From Turritopsis dohrnii (Eukaryota; Cnidaria; Hydrozoa; Anthoathecata; Oceaniidae): a DNA stretch of 64,000 nt. The first letter of the stretch is position 1, and each line of letters starts with the position of its first letter. The stretch covers positions 434,001 to 498,000 of the forward strand of contig BQMF02000176.1 of the NCBI GenBank assembly GCA_027922465.2, given 5' to 3'. Shown one piece after another: positions 10,601-21,671 of the stretch. Position numbers and translations under genes: made by a program. Below the pieces are notes generated by a model. That model did not search any database. It was given only the letters and a program-made list of their open reading frames with translations, and had not been told where the DNA came from.

Positions 10601-13600
10601 AAAGACGAAAAGGTATCCTATCCAACAATCAGTCCATGCAAAGTCATAAAATTTTATGCCCCAATGGCGAATCATACGCATTCGATCTCTTTTGACATAT
10701 ATCGCACGTTACTATAGAGCTATCTTTATATCACGAAAATATGCAGGAACTAACCTATACAACAAATTTGCTATGTTAATTCAAAAAAACCGATGCCTTA
10801 CTGACAAACCATACGGAATCAATCTCTTTTGACGCATATTCCATGTTTTGTAAGACCAATGTCGATGTTGCGTACAGAGAATTCCTGTCAAACAAATATT
10901 CCATGCAAATTCATACAAATCAATGCCCTAATGACAAACCCAACGGAGTCGTTCTCTTTTAACACATATCGCACGTTACGATATAACTATCTTTATATTA
11001 AGATAAGATGTAAAGCCATGCTATCCAACAAATATTCCATGAAAATTTTTACAAGTCAATTCCCTACTAACAAACCATACGGAGTCAATCTCTTTTGACG
11101 CATACTCCACATTGTGTAAGACCAATGTAAATGTTGCAAAAAGATACAGAGAAATCCTATCAAACAGATATGTCAAGTCAACTAAATCAATACCCTCATA
11201 AGGAACCATACAGAGTCGATTTCTTTTGATGCATATCCCAACTTGCTTTAGGACCATCTATATATAACGACAAGATGCAAAGCTATCCTATCCAACAAAT
11301 ATTCCATTAAAATTTATACGAGCCAATGCTATACTGACAAACCATACGAGGTCCATCTGTTTCGACGAAAACCCAACATCGTGTAAAATCTATGTCCATG
11401 ATCCATAGCTCTCCTATCCAATAAATAGCTCACAAGTATCCTAACTGGTGTAAGACCTATGTCCATACTAGGAAAAGACGAAAAGGTATCCTATCCAACA
11501 ATCAGTCCATGCAAAGTCATAAAATTTTATGCCCCAATGGCGAATCATACGCATTCGATCTCTTTTGACATATATCGCACGTTACTATAGAGCTATCTTT
11601 ATATCACGAAAATATGCAGGAACTAACCTATACAACAAATTTGCTATGTCAATTCAAAAAAACCGATGCCTTACTGACAAACCATACGGAATCAATCTCT
11701 TTTGACGCATATTCCATGTTTTGTAAGACCAATGTCGATGTTGCGTACAGAGAATTCCTGTCAAACAAATATTCCATGCAAATTCATACAAATCAATGCC
11801 CTAATGACAAACCCAACGGAGTCGTTCTCTTTTAACACATATCGCACGTTACGATATAACTATCTTTATATTAAGATAAGATGTAAAGCCATGCTATCCA
11901 ACAAATATTCCATGAAAATTTTTACAAGTCAATTCCCTACTAACAAACCATACGGAGTCAATCTCTTTTGACGCATACTCCACATTGTGTAAGACCAATG
12001 TAAATGTTGCAAAAAGATACAGAGAAATCCTATCAAACAGATATGTCAAGTCAACTAAATCAATACCCTCATAAGGAACCATACAGAGTCGATTTCTTTT
12101 GATGCATATCCCAACTTGCTTTAGGACCATCTATATATAACGACAAGATGCAAAGCTATCCTATCCAACAAATATTCCATTAAAATTTATACGAGCCAAT
12201 GCTATACTGACAAACCATACGAGGTCCATCTGTTTCGACGAAAACCCAACATCGTGTAAAATCTATGTCCATGATCCATAGCTCTCCTATCCAATAAATA
12301 GCTCACAAGTATCCTAACTGGTGTAAGACCTATGTCCATACTAGGAAAAGACGAAAAGGTATCCTATCCAACAATCAGTCCATGCAAAGTCATAAAATTT
12401 TATGCCCCAATGGCGAATCATACGCATTCGATCTCTTTTGACATATATCGCACGTTACTATAGAGCTATCTTTATATCACGAAAATATGCAGGAACTAAC
12501 CTATACAACAAATTTGCTATGTCAATTCAAAAAAAACCGATGCCTTACTGACAAACCATACGGAATCAATCTCTTTTGACGCATATTCCATGTTTTGTAA
12601 GACCAATGTCGATGTTGCGTACAGAGAATTCCTGTCAAACAAATATTCCATGCAAATTCATACAAATCAATGCCCTAATGACAAACCCAACGGAGTCGTT
12701 CTCTTTTAACACATATCGCACGTTACGATATAACTATCTTTATATTAAGATAAGATGTAAAGCCATGCTATCCAACAAATATTCCATGAAAATTTTTACA
12801 AGTCAATTCCCTACTAACAAACCATACGGAGTCAATCTCTTTTGACGCATACTCCACATTGTGTAAGACCAATGTAAATGTTGCAAAAAGATACAGAGAA
12901 ATCCTATCAAACAGATATGTCAAGTCAACTAAATCAATACCCTCATAAGGAACCATACAGAGTCGATTTCTTTTGATGCATATCCCAACTTGCTTTAGGA
13001 CCATCTATTTATAACGACAAGATGCAAAGCTATCCTATCCAACAAATATTCCATTAAAATTTATACGAGCCAATGCTATACTGACAAACCATACGAGGTC
13101 GATCTGTTTCGACGAAAACCCAACATCGTGTAAAATCTATGTCCATGATCCATAGCTCTCCTATCCAATAAATAGCTCACAAGTATCCTAACTGGTGTAA
13201 GACCTATGTCCATACTAGGAAAAGACGAAAAGGTATCCTATCCAACAATCAGTCCATGCAAAGTCATAAAATTTTATGCCCCAATGGCGAATCATACGCA
13301 TTCGATCTCTTTTGACTTATATCGCACGTTACTATAGAGCTATCTTTATATCACAAAAATATGCAGGAACTAACCTATACAACAAATTTGCTATGTCAAT
13401 TCAAAAAAACCGATGCCTTACTGACAAACCATACGGAATCAATCTCTTTTGACGCATATTCCATGTTTTGTAAGACCAATGTCGATGTTGCGTACAGAGA
13501 ATTCCTGTCAAACAAATATTCCATGCAAATTCATACAAATCAATGCCCTAATGACAAACCCAACGGAGTCGTTCTCTTTTATCACATATCGCACGTTACG

Positions 13601-14850
13601 ATATAACTATCTTTATATTAAGAAAAGATGTAAAGCCATGCTATCCAACAAATATTCCATGAAAATTTTAACGAGCCAATTCCCTACTAACAAACCATAC
13701 GGAGTCAATCTCTTTTGACGCATACTCCACGATGTGTAAGACTAATGTCAATGTTGCAAAAAGATACAGAGAGATCCTATCAAACAGATATGTCAAGTCA
13801 ACTAAATCAATACGCTCATAAGGAACCATACGGAGTCGATTTCTTTTGATGCATATCCCAACTTCCTTTCGAACCATCTATATATAACGAAAAGATGCAA
13901 AGCTATCCTATCCAACAAATATTCCATCCAAATTTATACGAGCTAATGCTATACTGACAAACCATACGAGGTGGATCTGTTTCGACGAAAACCCAACATC
14001 GTGTAAAATCTATGTCCATGATCCATAGCTCTCCTATCCAATAAATAGCCCATGAGAATTCATACAGACTATGGACCTTAGTGACAATCCATACAGAGTC
14101 GATCACTTTTGACAAATATGCACAATGCGTAAGACCTATTCTGATGTTTCAAAAAGATGCAGAGCTATCCTATCCAAAAAGTATTCCATGACAATTCATA
14201 CAAACCAACACTCCAATGTCAAAACATATGTAGTCGATCTATTCTCACAAGTATCCTAGTTAGAATAAGACCTATGTCCATACTAGGAAAAGATGAAAAG
14301 GTATCCTATCCAACAATCAGTCCATGCAAAGTCATAAAATTTTATGCCTCAATGGCGAATCATACGCATTCGATCTCTTTTGACATATATCGCACGTTAC
14401 TATAGAGCTATCTTTATATCACGAAAATATGCAGGAAGTAACCTATACAACAAATAGTGCATGCCAATTCATCAAACAATAGCGCTAATGACAACGCATA
14501 CAGAGTCAATCTAATTTCACAATTGTCCCACGTTGCGTAAGAAATATGTCTAAGTTACCAAAAGAACAGAACATTTTCACAAGTATGCCAAGTTGTGTAA
14601 GACCTATGCTGATATTACCAAAAGATGTAGGGCTGTCCTATCTATCAAACAATCCTATATGATTTGGTACAAGTCACTTTGTTTGTGAAATAACAAACAG
14701 AATCGATTTTTTTTTCTGATGTATGGGACGTTGCGAAAGCCCTATGTTCATTCTACCAAGGTGCAGGCTATCGATTCTGACGCTGAAACATGCATGAATT
14801 TATTCAAACTAATATCCTAGTGGTATCATAATGCACCATAAGGTTCTTCA
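7615..14850 (+). repeat. Satellite DNA array, about 133-bp monomers
   Basis: About 7.2 kb of tandem monomers. Each has the same order of blocks: AAAGATGCAAAGCTATCC, TATCCAACAAATATTCCATG, AAATTCATAC, CAATGCCCTAATGACAAACC, ATACGGAGTCGATCTCTTTT, GACGCATATTCCAC, and GTAAGACC-ATGTC. Spacing of the TTTTGACGCATA block is 131 to 137 bases. Monomers at both edges (7615-8500 and 14450-14850) are strongly diverged from one another, while the centre is homogenised, the usual pattern of unequal crossover. Open frames of 60-90 codons repeated on both strands are by-products of the repeat, not genes. Confidence 0.93.
8520..14450 (+). repeat. Higher-order satellite block: S (873 bp) and L (1068 bp) units in order S L S S S L
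   Basis: Anchoring on TTGACGCATATTCCATG gives unit starts at 8888, 9761, 10829, 11702, 12576 and 13449, so periods are 873, 1068, 873, 874 and 873. L holds about eight monomers. S equals L with about 195 bases (1.5 monomers) deleted, joining AATAAATAGC directly to TCACAAGTATCC. The 874 value comes from one extra A in an A-run near 12528. The L units at 9761 and 13449 share variants absent from S units (CTTTTATCACATATCGCACG for CTTTTAACACATATCGCACG). S units differ by only a few bases, so amplification was recent. The left flank (8520-8887) is the end of a further L-like unit. Confidence 0.9.
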
Positions 14851-15583
14851 TTTAACCGTTCAATTAAACCGGAAGGGGATTTAACACAAATGGGATTACA
14901 GCAATGGTGTATAAGTCATAATAGCTTTACAAAATGTATATATAACAAACAAAAATTCCGTGCTTTGGGTAAGTCGATCAAAAGTATTGTACTTGCTGAC
15001 CAGCTTTATGGTTTTTTTTCGATCTGTGTAATGGCTGTCATACTTGTGAAAAATTCCATGGTTGTTTTTTCAAAACTTGCTAACATAAAAGAACTGAATA
15101 CGTGACCATAAGAATGGAATAACAATAAAAGTATAAAATAGAAGAAGAAAAACATCATTTCCTATTGTTTGGGAATGGTACAAAAGAATATTTGAGTTCT
15201 ATTCTATCCCTCCATTTTCGAATTGGTTATTTACCTAAAAAATGCCAGAAATGCATAAAGTTGCGTATATGTGCTTGATTTGCGAAGTTACTCGAACTGA
15301 AGATTAGGACGTAGACAATTCTTAATAACGATGAAAGAACAAAATGCCGTGTTTCGCCCTGTCAGTAGTTAGTGACTGATACTCATCAAAACACAGATGA
15401 TAAATATATAGTTAGATTATAGATTCAAGTAATGTGCTTATTTCATTGAAACTAGCACGTTGAAATTTACTTGAATCTTCGACCGTTTAATTAACGAAGA
15501 TTAAAATATCATTGAAGATACTAACAGAAAAGCTTCATAATCTCATAAACTTAACATAATTTTGAGTGCTGGAAGTTCGGTAT
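14851..15583. other. Non-coding stretch, nothing recognised
   Basis: AT-rich DNA between the satellite and the 3' end of the minus-strand recombinase gene. A 71-codon frame at 14890 shows no motif. The part next to 15584 would be the 3' untranslated region of the recombinase. Confidence 0.5.
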
Positions 15584-16372
15584 TCATCTGTTCTTTTTCC
15601 TTGCTCGTTCATAATTTATTCTGGTACGTAATTGTGGCAGAGTGTACTTTTCCGTTAATCTAGTTCGGCCTAATATCTCCTTAATTCTTGACTTCGTTAG
15701 TCCTCCACCGGTAATCAACGATTTCCCAGTTGTTCGTATTGTGGCAATATCATTTTCTGTGAATATACATCGTCTTTGAATTGGGGAACCTGGATTTTTT
15801 TTTGCTCTGCCCAGCTGTCGAAGTTTGTCATAAACCTGCCTTGGTGAAGCATCGATTGATGTGAAAGACTGATGTGAACTCTTTACGTTTCCGTAATCAA
15901 CGTTGCTATTACCAGGAAAGACATCATTCAGCTCTTCAAGTTCTTGGCTGCTCCAGATTTTCCTCTTGAGTGGTGTTTCATGATGTGACTTCGAAGACAC
16001 TTCCAAAGAATTATCATTGCCATGGAACAAATCTGTGACAACCTCTGTTCCAATGATGGAAGACTTCTGCAAGTTTTGCATGTAATAGTGTTCATTAGCT
16101 GTCCTCAAACTATGAGCCATGACATCGGCAGCTTCTTCCAAGCATTTACTGCCTTTCTCTCTGAGTCCAGTGCTTGCGGACTTCCTAATTACGTTTGCTG
16201 TTAAGTTCTTTGGGATTTCTCTATTTTCAAAGTTTCCAACCCTCTCCCACAGCACAAGTAATCGTTTGCTTACATCGCCAGATGTAATTTTCTTGCCACT
16301 CCAACTGACGAAAACATGGTTTGATTGGACATTGATCTGCCTTCTTGCACGTTCTACAAAAACTTTCAACAT
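15584..16372 (-). CDS. Crypton-like tyrosine recombinase, C-terminal catalytic half plus SANT-like region (segment 3 of 3)
   Basis: 262 codons that follow an in-frame TAA (16373-16375) of the preceding segment without a frameshift; the ATG directly after the stop may be fortuitous. Residues 60-63 (N-V-I-R, then KSAST) stand where tyrosine recombinases have H-x-x-R. H87 in MAHSLRTANEHYY is the next catalytic His, and Y96 or Y97 would be the nucleophile that joins DNA 3' ends. The canonical His of HxxR is Asn here. Residues 134-180 (KRKIWSSQELEELNDVF...SPRQVYDKLRQLGR) look like a Myb/SANT helix-turn-helix, and a second basic helical block ends the protein (RTRINYERARKKNR). It should bind and rejoin DNA in the nucleus. 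Family placement is from motif order. Confidence 0.75.
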   Translation of the reverse strand: MLKVFVERARRQINVQSNHVFVSWSGKKITSGDVSKRLLVLWERVGNFENREIPKNLTANVIRKSASTGLREKGSKCLEEAADVMAHSLRTANEHYYMQNLQKSSIIGTEVVTDLFHGNDNSLEVSSKSHHETPLKRKIWSSQELEELNDVFPGNSNVDYGNVKSSHQSFTSIDASPRQVYDKLRQLGRAKKNPGSPIQRRCIFTENDIATIRTTGKSLITGGGLTKSRIKEILGRTRLTEKYTLPQLRTRINYERARKKNR

Positions 16373-16654
16373 TTAGTAGTTTTCTCTATTCAATATCACC
16401 TTTGCTGGTCCATAGGTATCAACAGTTTTATGATCCCAGACTTCTATTAACCACTTCTCGTTTTTCAATTCTCTTGCCTTTCTAAATTCGTCCACCGTCA
16501 TATTCGCTGTGACACCAGATCGTGGCGCACTTGTAAAATGTATAGCTGTAAAAAGATGATCTCGGACAAGGCAGTATTCACGTTGCTGAAGCTTGTAATT
16601 CATACTTCTCGAAAGTGCTGAGAATAAAGCACTGGCTTTTAACGCATCTTCACT
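16373..16654 (-). CDS. Crypton-like tyrosine recombinase, first catalytic half (segment 2 of 3)
   Basis: An open stretch of 93 codons between two stops in one frame. The first 17 codons lie before the first Met of the segment at 16603. It carries the first catalytic Arg in a typical setting (FTSAPRSGVTANMTVDEF; Arg is residue 28 counted from that Met) and the beta-hairpin Lys (WDHKT, residue 59), ending LNRENY. Both are expected of the tyrosine recombinase fold, upstream of the box II residues in segment 3. The flanking stops are TAG at 16655-16657 and TAA at 16373-16375. On its own it could not be an enzyme. Confidence 0.75.
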   Translation of the reverse strand, partial: SEDALKASALFSALSRSMNYKLQQREYCLVRDHLFTAIHFTSAPRSGVTANMTVDEFRKARELKNEKWLIEVWDHKTVDTYGPAKVILNRENY

Positions 16655-19600
16655 CTAATAATATTTCTTTACTTGTTCTTCATCAATGAGCATTTGTAAA
16701 TCCTCAGACGCACGAACATGTCTCGCAAGTTTCTCTTGTTTTTTGTAGTTCTTTCGCCATTGCTTGAGCTTGCTGATCAATGCATAAATATCGGACTGAC
16801 GAACATTATTTATTTGTACTTCATCAGCAATAATGAATTCACAAAAATCTATCAAGGAATACAAGTACTTTTTGATACTTGTAGTTTTTGTGCCTTTCTT
16901 TGCACAATATTGTATAATGTAACTCTCCCGAGAGTCCTTGCCACCATTTTTAAACAGTTGGCTTAGATCACTCCCGATGTTAATAGCGCCTAAAATTCTT
17001 CTTATATCCCCTGCAATAACATCAATTGAACGTTGTTTCCTATTACGATCTGGACCAACCATATAGGAATGAAATTTCTGGATCAACATTTCTACATCAT
17101 GACTAATGGCTCCAGCGTAAGATGCCTCACTTTCCTGCTCTGAGTCATTAGAGCTGCAGTCGTCATCATCATCAATGTCATCGTCTTCGTCATCATAATC
17201 GTCATCGTCAGCTGCATTGTCATCAACCTCGAGATTTTCATTCGAATATTCTTTGCGCTTTCTTAGTCTTAGCTTTGAAAATGTGAAGTTTCTGGTTTCG
17301 GTGGTAGTTTCTGCGGTATTTTTGCCATGAAAATCAATATTCCCATTTCCCAAGTTTGAATCTTTATTTCTAACCGCACCCGCCATATATGTTGTGGAGC
17401 AGCTTTCATCATCAAATGCTAATACTCTCTTTGATGTATCTGATCTACCTGCGGTCAGAGATGCGTTGACGGTATCAATATTAATATTATTGGTGGTACT
17501 AACTTCCGGTAAATCTTTAGTTGAAGAAGCGGTCTTTTTATTTGCTGAAACACTGAAAGTAGATGGAATCTTATGCAACAAAGATTTTATGTTCTTTCTT
17601 GGTGATTTTATCACATTCTCTGGTAGTATTTCGGAGTCATATCGCGGAGCTTTCTTTAGCAGATGGTAAAACAAAGGGCCTTTCTCAATCTTATGTTTTT
17701 TTGTCAAATGATCTGGTAGGTTTGTTCTAACCTGTAAGCAGTTTTCAACGGGACAAATTCTTTTTACATGGTAATCTTTGGACTTTGTAGGAACGCTCTT
17801 TTTTTGACTGCGCTTTAATTCAAAATGACTTGTAGCTGCTGCCGCACTTTCTTTGGACCACCCGTGCTTCGCTTTTAGGTGACGTGATATATATGATTGG
17901 GATACACCGCAAACAGGGCAATTAATTTTCCTCCTCTTTATTTTTTCAGGCACACACTTGTGGAAATCGACATTTTCATCAAATGCAATTGTATTAATCT
18001 GTGGTTCCGTTGCATTTTCACTTGTGTTAAGAACAATGTTCGATTCATTTTCTTGAAAAACAGTTACATATGATTCATTTTCCATGACCTTTATCTCACA
18101 TGTGTTGTCCAAAACATTAGAAACTGAAGTCGGTTTCTCGTGAATGACGGATAAACTTGATACAAAAGGAATTTTATTAATTGAAATAGCATCTACATTC
18201 TGGAATTTGTCTGCTTCGACATCGGTATGCAATTTGCCATCCAAAGACAAAGTCGGTGTCCTATCGTTAACAGGAGTTTTTGGTTCGCTGTAGGGACAAA
18301 CCATCTGTATGATGTCCTTGACAGTAGCTGAGATTACGTCATGTAAAGCTTTATCACAAATTACAGGAGGATTAATAAGACTGGGAGCAGCATCAGTCTG
18401 AACTTCTTGGCAACCAGATTCTAACATTCCAAGTTTCTCTTCGCCTTGCATTGTGTGGTCTGTGAAAGGATTCGGAAGTGATATTTCCTCAGTAAAGCTG
18501 GAACTATTTAACAAGGCTTGGCTTGTATCGCCATCCGTCGGTTCAACAATGGGATATGTGACCTCTTTGAATAGAGTTACTTTAACCTCCGGTTTTACTT
18601 GATAGGTATCGTTCTCATTTGGTTTGGTATCTTCAATCATTCCATGTAGTGCAGTAATTCGAATAACTGACACATCTTCATCAGAAATAAATATGATGGA
18701 ACCAGCATCGCATTTTCTTTTTTTGTTCGACATGGCTAACTCAATCCTCGCATGAAATCTATTCAACTCTTTTTGTGTTTTAACCATTCCCATTTTAACA
18801 AGTTCTTTGAAATTCTTTGCTTCGACAGGCTCGTCATCTTCAAGAAAACTTTCCAAAAATGTTATGAAATGTTCCTCCGTTCTTTCCTTCGTCCAATTCA
18901 TCACCTTTGAAAATATGTGGATGATTGCTTCCGGTAACAGCACCTTAAAATGGTAGTTAAAGGGTATTTTCATTTCACTGAAGGTCGCAGTTATTTCTTT
19001 TGATAATGTAGAGGACATGACATCAGGAAGCAACTCTATCAAGCCTGAATCTTGCATCTTCTTTTTCTCCACTCCTCCAGTCTTATATGTACTATGTCGT
19101 CTCGAGGTAGTCTCACCAATGGGGATCCCTCGGAAACAGTCGTCCTTTAGATAATCCATGATAAGTGAATTTTCAAATCTGCTGAAGCCTTCTACTGTAA
19201 CATCCTCTAAATATACCTTCAAGTCTGAAGCGTTTGTCTCATTGATGTATGAAATGAGTGTATCCAAACGTGTGTAATTTTCGGGATTTGTTACAAAATC
19301 TTCGTGTTTCTTACTTTGTTGGTGAATTTCAAGAGATGTATACGATTCATCACAAATTTCACAAAACTGCTTGCTATCATTTTTTTCTTTGTTTCTTGTA
19401 ATATCCTCAGTTGAAATTGGGTCCTCGAACACAGGTCCCTCACCGCTGTAATTAATACTAGGAACTACAAAGTTTTTAAAAATTATTGGCTTTGCATCAT
19501 TGTCACTATCCATAATTTTAAGAAACGGCTCTTCTAGCAATTCAAGCATATCATCACTTTCAGATGGCTGGACAATCACCTTTGCAATTTTTTTCTTTCT

Positions 19601-19708
19601 GATATTGTATCCCTTTCTTTGTCTCACATTTGATACCTTACTTTCTAAGCAACGTCTGTCCTTTTTAAATGAGAAATTCTTACTGAAAATTCTTACTGAA
19701 AATGTCAT
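16655..19708 (-). CDS. Crypton-like tyrosine recombinase, N-terminal zinc-finger region and core-binding domain (segment 1 of 3)
   Basis: 1,017 codons. Order of parts: basic N-terminus (residues 30-45, RQRKGYNIRKKKIAK); a Dbf4-type zinc finger at 113-138 (C116, C119, H129, H135; FCEICDESYTSLEIHQQSKKH); a long region without recognised domains; two C2H2 fingers (C597, C600, H610, H615; C652, C657, H667, H672); an acidic run at 828-861; and a helical segment at 868-985 that fits the SAM-like core-binding domain in front of a tyrosine recombinase. The frame then meets TAG at 16655-16657 and continues without shift into the catalytic part. The start is uncertain: the first Met lies directly beside a duplicated TTTTCAGTAAGAA, and acceptor-like TTCTCTTTTACAG lies at about 19755-19767 on the minus strand, so an upstream exon may exist; Met54 is an alternative. 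Confidence 0.75.
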   Translation of the reverse strand: MTFSVRIFSKNFSFKKDRRCLESKVSNVRQRKGYNIRKKKIAKVIVQPSESDDMLELLEEPFLKIMDSDNDAKPIIFKNFVVPSINYSGEGPVFEDPISTEDITRNKEKNDSKQFCEICDESYTSLEIHQQSKKHEDFVTNPENYTRLDTLISYINETNASDLKVYLEDVTVEGFSRFENSLIMDYLKDDCFRGIPIGETTSRRHSTYKTGGVEKKKMQDSGLIELLPDVMSSTLSKEITATFSEMKIPFNYHFKVLLPEAIIHIFSKVMNWTKERTEEHFITFLESFLEDDEPVEAKNFKELVKMGMVKTQKELNRFHARIELAMSNKKRKCDAGSIIFISDEDVSVIRITALHGMIEDTKPNENDTYQVKPEVKVTLFKEVTYPIVEPTDGDTSQALLNSSSFTEEISLPNPFTDHTMQGEEKLGMLESGCQEVQTDAAPSLINPPVICDKALHDVISATVKDIIQMVCPYSEPKTPVNDRTPTLSLDGKLHTDVEADKFQNVDAISINKIPFVSSLSVIHEKPTSVSNVLDNTCEIKVMENESYVTVFQENESNIVLNTSENATEPQINTIAFDENVDFHKCVPEKIKRRKINCPVCGVSQSYISRHLKAKHGWSKESAAAATSHFELKRSQKKSVPTKSKDYHVKRICPVENCLQVRTNLPDHLTKKHKIEKGPLFYHLLKKAPRYDSEILPENVIKSPRKNIKSLLHKIPSTFSVSANKKTASSTKDLPEVSTTNNINIDTVNASLTAGRSDTSKRVLAFDDESCSTTYMAGAVRNKDSNLGNGNIDFHGKNTAETTTETRNFTFSKLRLRKRKEYSNENLEVDDNAADDDDYDDEDDDIDDDDDCSSNDSEQESEASYAGAISHDVEMLIQKFHSYMVGPDRNRKQRSIDVIAGDIRRILGAINIGSDLSQLFKNGGKDSRESYIIQYCAKKGTKTTSIKKYLYSLIDFCEFIIADEVQINNVRQSDIYALISKLKQWRKNYKKQEKLARHVRASEDLQMLIDEEQVKKYY

Positions 19709-21526
19709 CGAAGACTTGTGTTGGAGTGGGCATTAATTTTCGGATCTTGCGACTTCCTGTAAAAGAGAACCATCAGCTACAGTTATTGTAAGCCAATTAC
19801 CTTTACGGTGCTGTGTAATAAATAACGGTATACGACCTAAGGGATATTATAGCTTACTCAGAATGGGCAGAAGTTAAACGTCAATAATACACGGAAAAAC
19901 TTAACGCTAAATCGATATTGGCTGGTGACGGTAATTTACATGTTTGCCGTTCCCCTGAATACAACTACTATCAAAATGCAGTGCGCTATGAATTGTGTGT
20001 TTTGGGACTACATTTACTGCTGTTCTTAATATCTTTGAAAATGTCTGTTTTGTTCGTGAAATCCTTTCATTATTCACACATTGCACTGCCCTCAGGGCGC
20101 TAATTTGGCGCTAATTTGGATAATTACGGCAGTGACATCTTTTTTATAGCAAATATACAGAGAAACGCCAACAAAATCTGGCTATTACTACTATTGTGCT
20201 CCATGTACTAACGAGACATTTGGAAATATGTGGCAGCCCTTTTAACTTCTATGAGTATAAAGACTTCAAGTTCACAGAAAACATTCTCTCCTTAATACAT
20301 CGTTTTGTTAAGGGGAAAGACGCAGTGGGGCAGTTATAGATCATTTTCTCACAGAGTCTCTAAAAATTTGCACGGTTGCTTCTGCCTGGTAGAGGATATG
20401 TTACTTCATCTTTTGGTGAAACATCGATGTTTAAAACATATTTCAGAATGATTATGGATAATAATTTCTTGAATTACGTGACGGATTGGTAAATAGATAT
20501 TAGAATATATATAGAAAACTCTGAAGGTAAGGGCTGGGAAGTGACCGAAAAAAAGCAGCAATATGTTGAAAACAATTAGGATTATCTTAAATACAAAACG
20601 AAGCTTCTTTAGTATTGAGTGTTGGCTTGTTAGGCAACCTCCGATGATATAACTATGACGTAGTTCGGCTACTGGTCAATACCTGATTCATCAGGATTAT
20701 GCTGCATTTTTCTCTAATAGAATAAAAGAAGAAAATCATATAACTGATAAACTTAAATTGCATTGCTTCGAGTAACATATACTCACTTTGAAACTGGGTT
20801 GTTCCATTCCAAACGAAATTTTTACTTGCGTATCTCTATAAATCTGAAACAAAATTATAATTGAGATATACATTTACAGTTAAATAACTATATATTCCAA
20901 TCTGATCTTTGAATTGTTAAAAATAGCCCAGAAGAGTTTTTTCAGACAATAGCACATTCTATGATAATACAACATCCTTGTCATTTACAACAGCTTATAT
21001 ATCATTCATGAGAAGTCTATTTAAAAACCAAGGACTGCTTCATTCATTTATTCCAATTTCATTTATTCACACTACTGAATACAGAAAACAATTGAAATGT
21101 GAACAGTGATGAAACATGATTCAATTTTCAATACATAAAATGTAGCACTGACGATGGTTGTTTAATCGAAAAGCTTCTGCTATTTTAAACTTATTGTTTT
21201 TAATGCTTACATTATCCAAATACTTCTTGCTTCCTATATTTTGTTTTAAAACAGTACTGAATACTGATTGTAATTAATTAGTTGGAGTGTATTGATTGTT
21301 ATGTGATCAAGAGTGAATTCATGATTTCAATAATTTATTAAACAAATGAAAGAGCAACAAGAAAACAATGAGTAGGCTTAAAATACATGATGTCTTTGGG
21401 AGAAAGTAAAAGTAAAACATTGATAAAATGTTGATGTATCTAAAACTCAAAAAATCTGTCAAGGAAGTTGATCATGCATCATCCATTTGACAAAAACAAA
21501 CAAAGTGTTTCTACTTCAAAAAGGTG
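19709..21526. other. Non-coding stretch upstream of the recombinase
   Basis: The minus strand here is the 5' side of the recombinase and holds acceptor-like pyrimidine-AG sites close to 19740-19767. The rest is AT-rich with no recognised feature. A short GGCGCTAATTT duplication lies at about 20097-20117. Confidence 0.5.
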
Positions 21527-21556
21527 ATTATTTATTTATTTATTTATTTATTTATT
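21527..21556. repeat. (TTTA)n microsatellite
   Basis: About seven TTTA units in a row (ATTATTTATTTATTTATTTA and on). Confidence 0.9.
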
Positions 21557-21671
21557 ACGCATAGGTAAAAAATCACAGTTTTCAACTGATGTGGCAAGAA
21601 TAAAATAAAAAACCTGAATAGGTGAAAGAATAAAAGAAACTTTAGTCGTTCCTGGAACGTGAAAAATACTA

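Noticed and set aside
8528..14405. Repeated 69-89 codon open frames on both strands across the satellite
   Set aside because: They recur with the repeat period, exist on both strands at once, often lack an ATG and show no motif. They are by-products of a near-identical repeat, not a gene family.
7615..14850. CRISPR array
   Set aside because: The repeats are 133 bp and contiguous without unique spacers, in eukaryotic DNA with no cas genes.
15584..19708. Alternative code or programmed readthrough as the default explanation of the two stops
   Set aside because: The stops are different codons (TAG, TAA) without a visible readthrough context; nonsense mutation is simpler. Kept only as a question in the findings.
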